Source: Pseudomonadota bacterium (GTDB taxonomy: Bacteria > Pseudomonadota > Alphaproteobacteria > Rhizobiales > Devosiaceae). From it: a stretch of 64,000 nucleotides of DNA. The notes under the pieces are model-generated. The model ran no database searches. It saw nothing but the letters and a program-made list of their open reading frames with translations, and was not told where the DNA came from. Of this stretch, positions 63,891 to 64,000 are shown one piece after another (the stretch's first letter is position 1; each line of letters opens with the position of its first letter). The position numbers and the translations under genes were made by a program. The DNA lies in contig JAEWGT010000017.1 of the NCBI GenBank assembly GCA_023388175.1, positions 248,001 to 312,000 on the forward strand, read 5' to 3'.

Positions 63891-64000
63891 TTCATGTCTC
63901 CTTGCGGCCCAGCCGCAGCCACTCACACCAGGCAGCCTAAACCCTTCCCAGAGTCGCGCCAACACGCGTCGGGCTATAGTTTTTCTATACGCATGCACGC

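Overview
The window reads as a high-GC alphaproteobacterial chromosome of the order Hyphomicrobiales (Rhizobiales), most like Devosia and relatives. The grounds are: an IalB-family protein, the pstSCAB-phoU-phoB order with long PstC/PstA, dnaG next to rpoD, general-stress (EcfG-type) promoters, and intergenic palindromes typical of that order. The genus is an inference; there is no rRNA here.

Layout. 1-756: the end of a GGDEF protein and an IalB-family protein. 910-23,023 (minus strand): one long, tightly coupled operon. It runs from two Flp-like pilins through prepilin peptidase, three TadE/TadG-type pseudopilins, CpaB, the TadA ATPase and TadB/TadC platform, then an FHA protein, a pseudokinase/coiled-coil/FGE fusion, two secreted proteins (one with a clear VWA domain) and a MacB-like ABC transporter. 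23,169-27,769: a cassette of autotransporter, secreted ankyrin protein and secreted lipase-like hydrolase. 28,102-31,992: a second TadA/VirB11-type ATPase, an easily missed 43-residue leaderless pilin-like peptide, and a large cysteine-repeat protein ending in a peptidoglycan-binding-like module. The absence of a secretin, CpaD and TadZ, together with the FHA/pseudokinase/VWA/ABC additions, makes this about 31 kb the best candidate for an undescribed envelope or secretion system.

32,242-40,636: a small secreted protein, tRNA-Ile(CAU), a PcaR-like IclR regulator, and the phosphate regulon behind a four-repeat PHO box (pstS, pstC, pstA, pstB, phoU, phoB; no phoR). 40,716-44,114: a second, stand-alone autotransporter. 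44,193-50,684: a DUF606 transporter pair, a semialdehyde dehydrogenase plus AraD1-like dehydratase (pentose oxidation to 2-oxoglutarate), SIMPL, TSUP and YjbQ proteins. 50,797-54,524: an OmpA-family protein and a small membrane protein, each behind a GGAAC-N16/17-CGTT promoter, then a TerB/DUF533 protein. 54,625-63,890: LLM oxidoreductase, small proteins (HlyU, DUF2442), rpoD, dnaG, a YihY/BrkB membrane protein, a GH5-like hydrolase and an HdeD-like protein.

In the main cluster, CpaA would process the pilins and pseudopilins, TadA-TadB-TadC would move them, and the FHA and pseudokinase proteins would provide phospho-dependent or scaffold control from the cytoplasm. The VWA, proline-rich and peptidoglycan-binding-like proteins would act in the periplasm, possibly driven by the MacB-like ABC pair. 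This functional picture is inference from domains and gene order.
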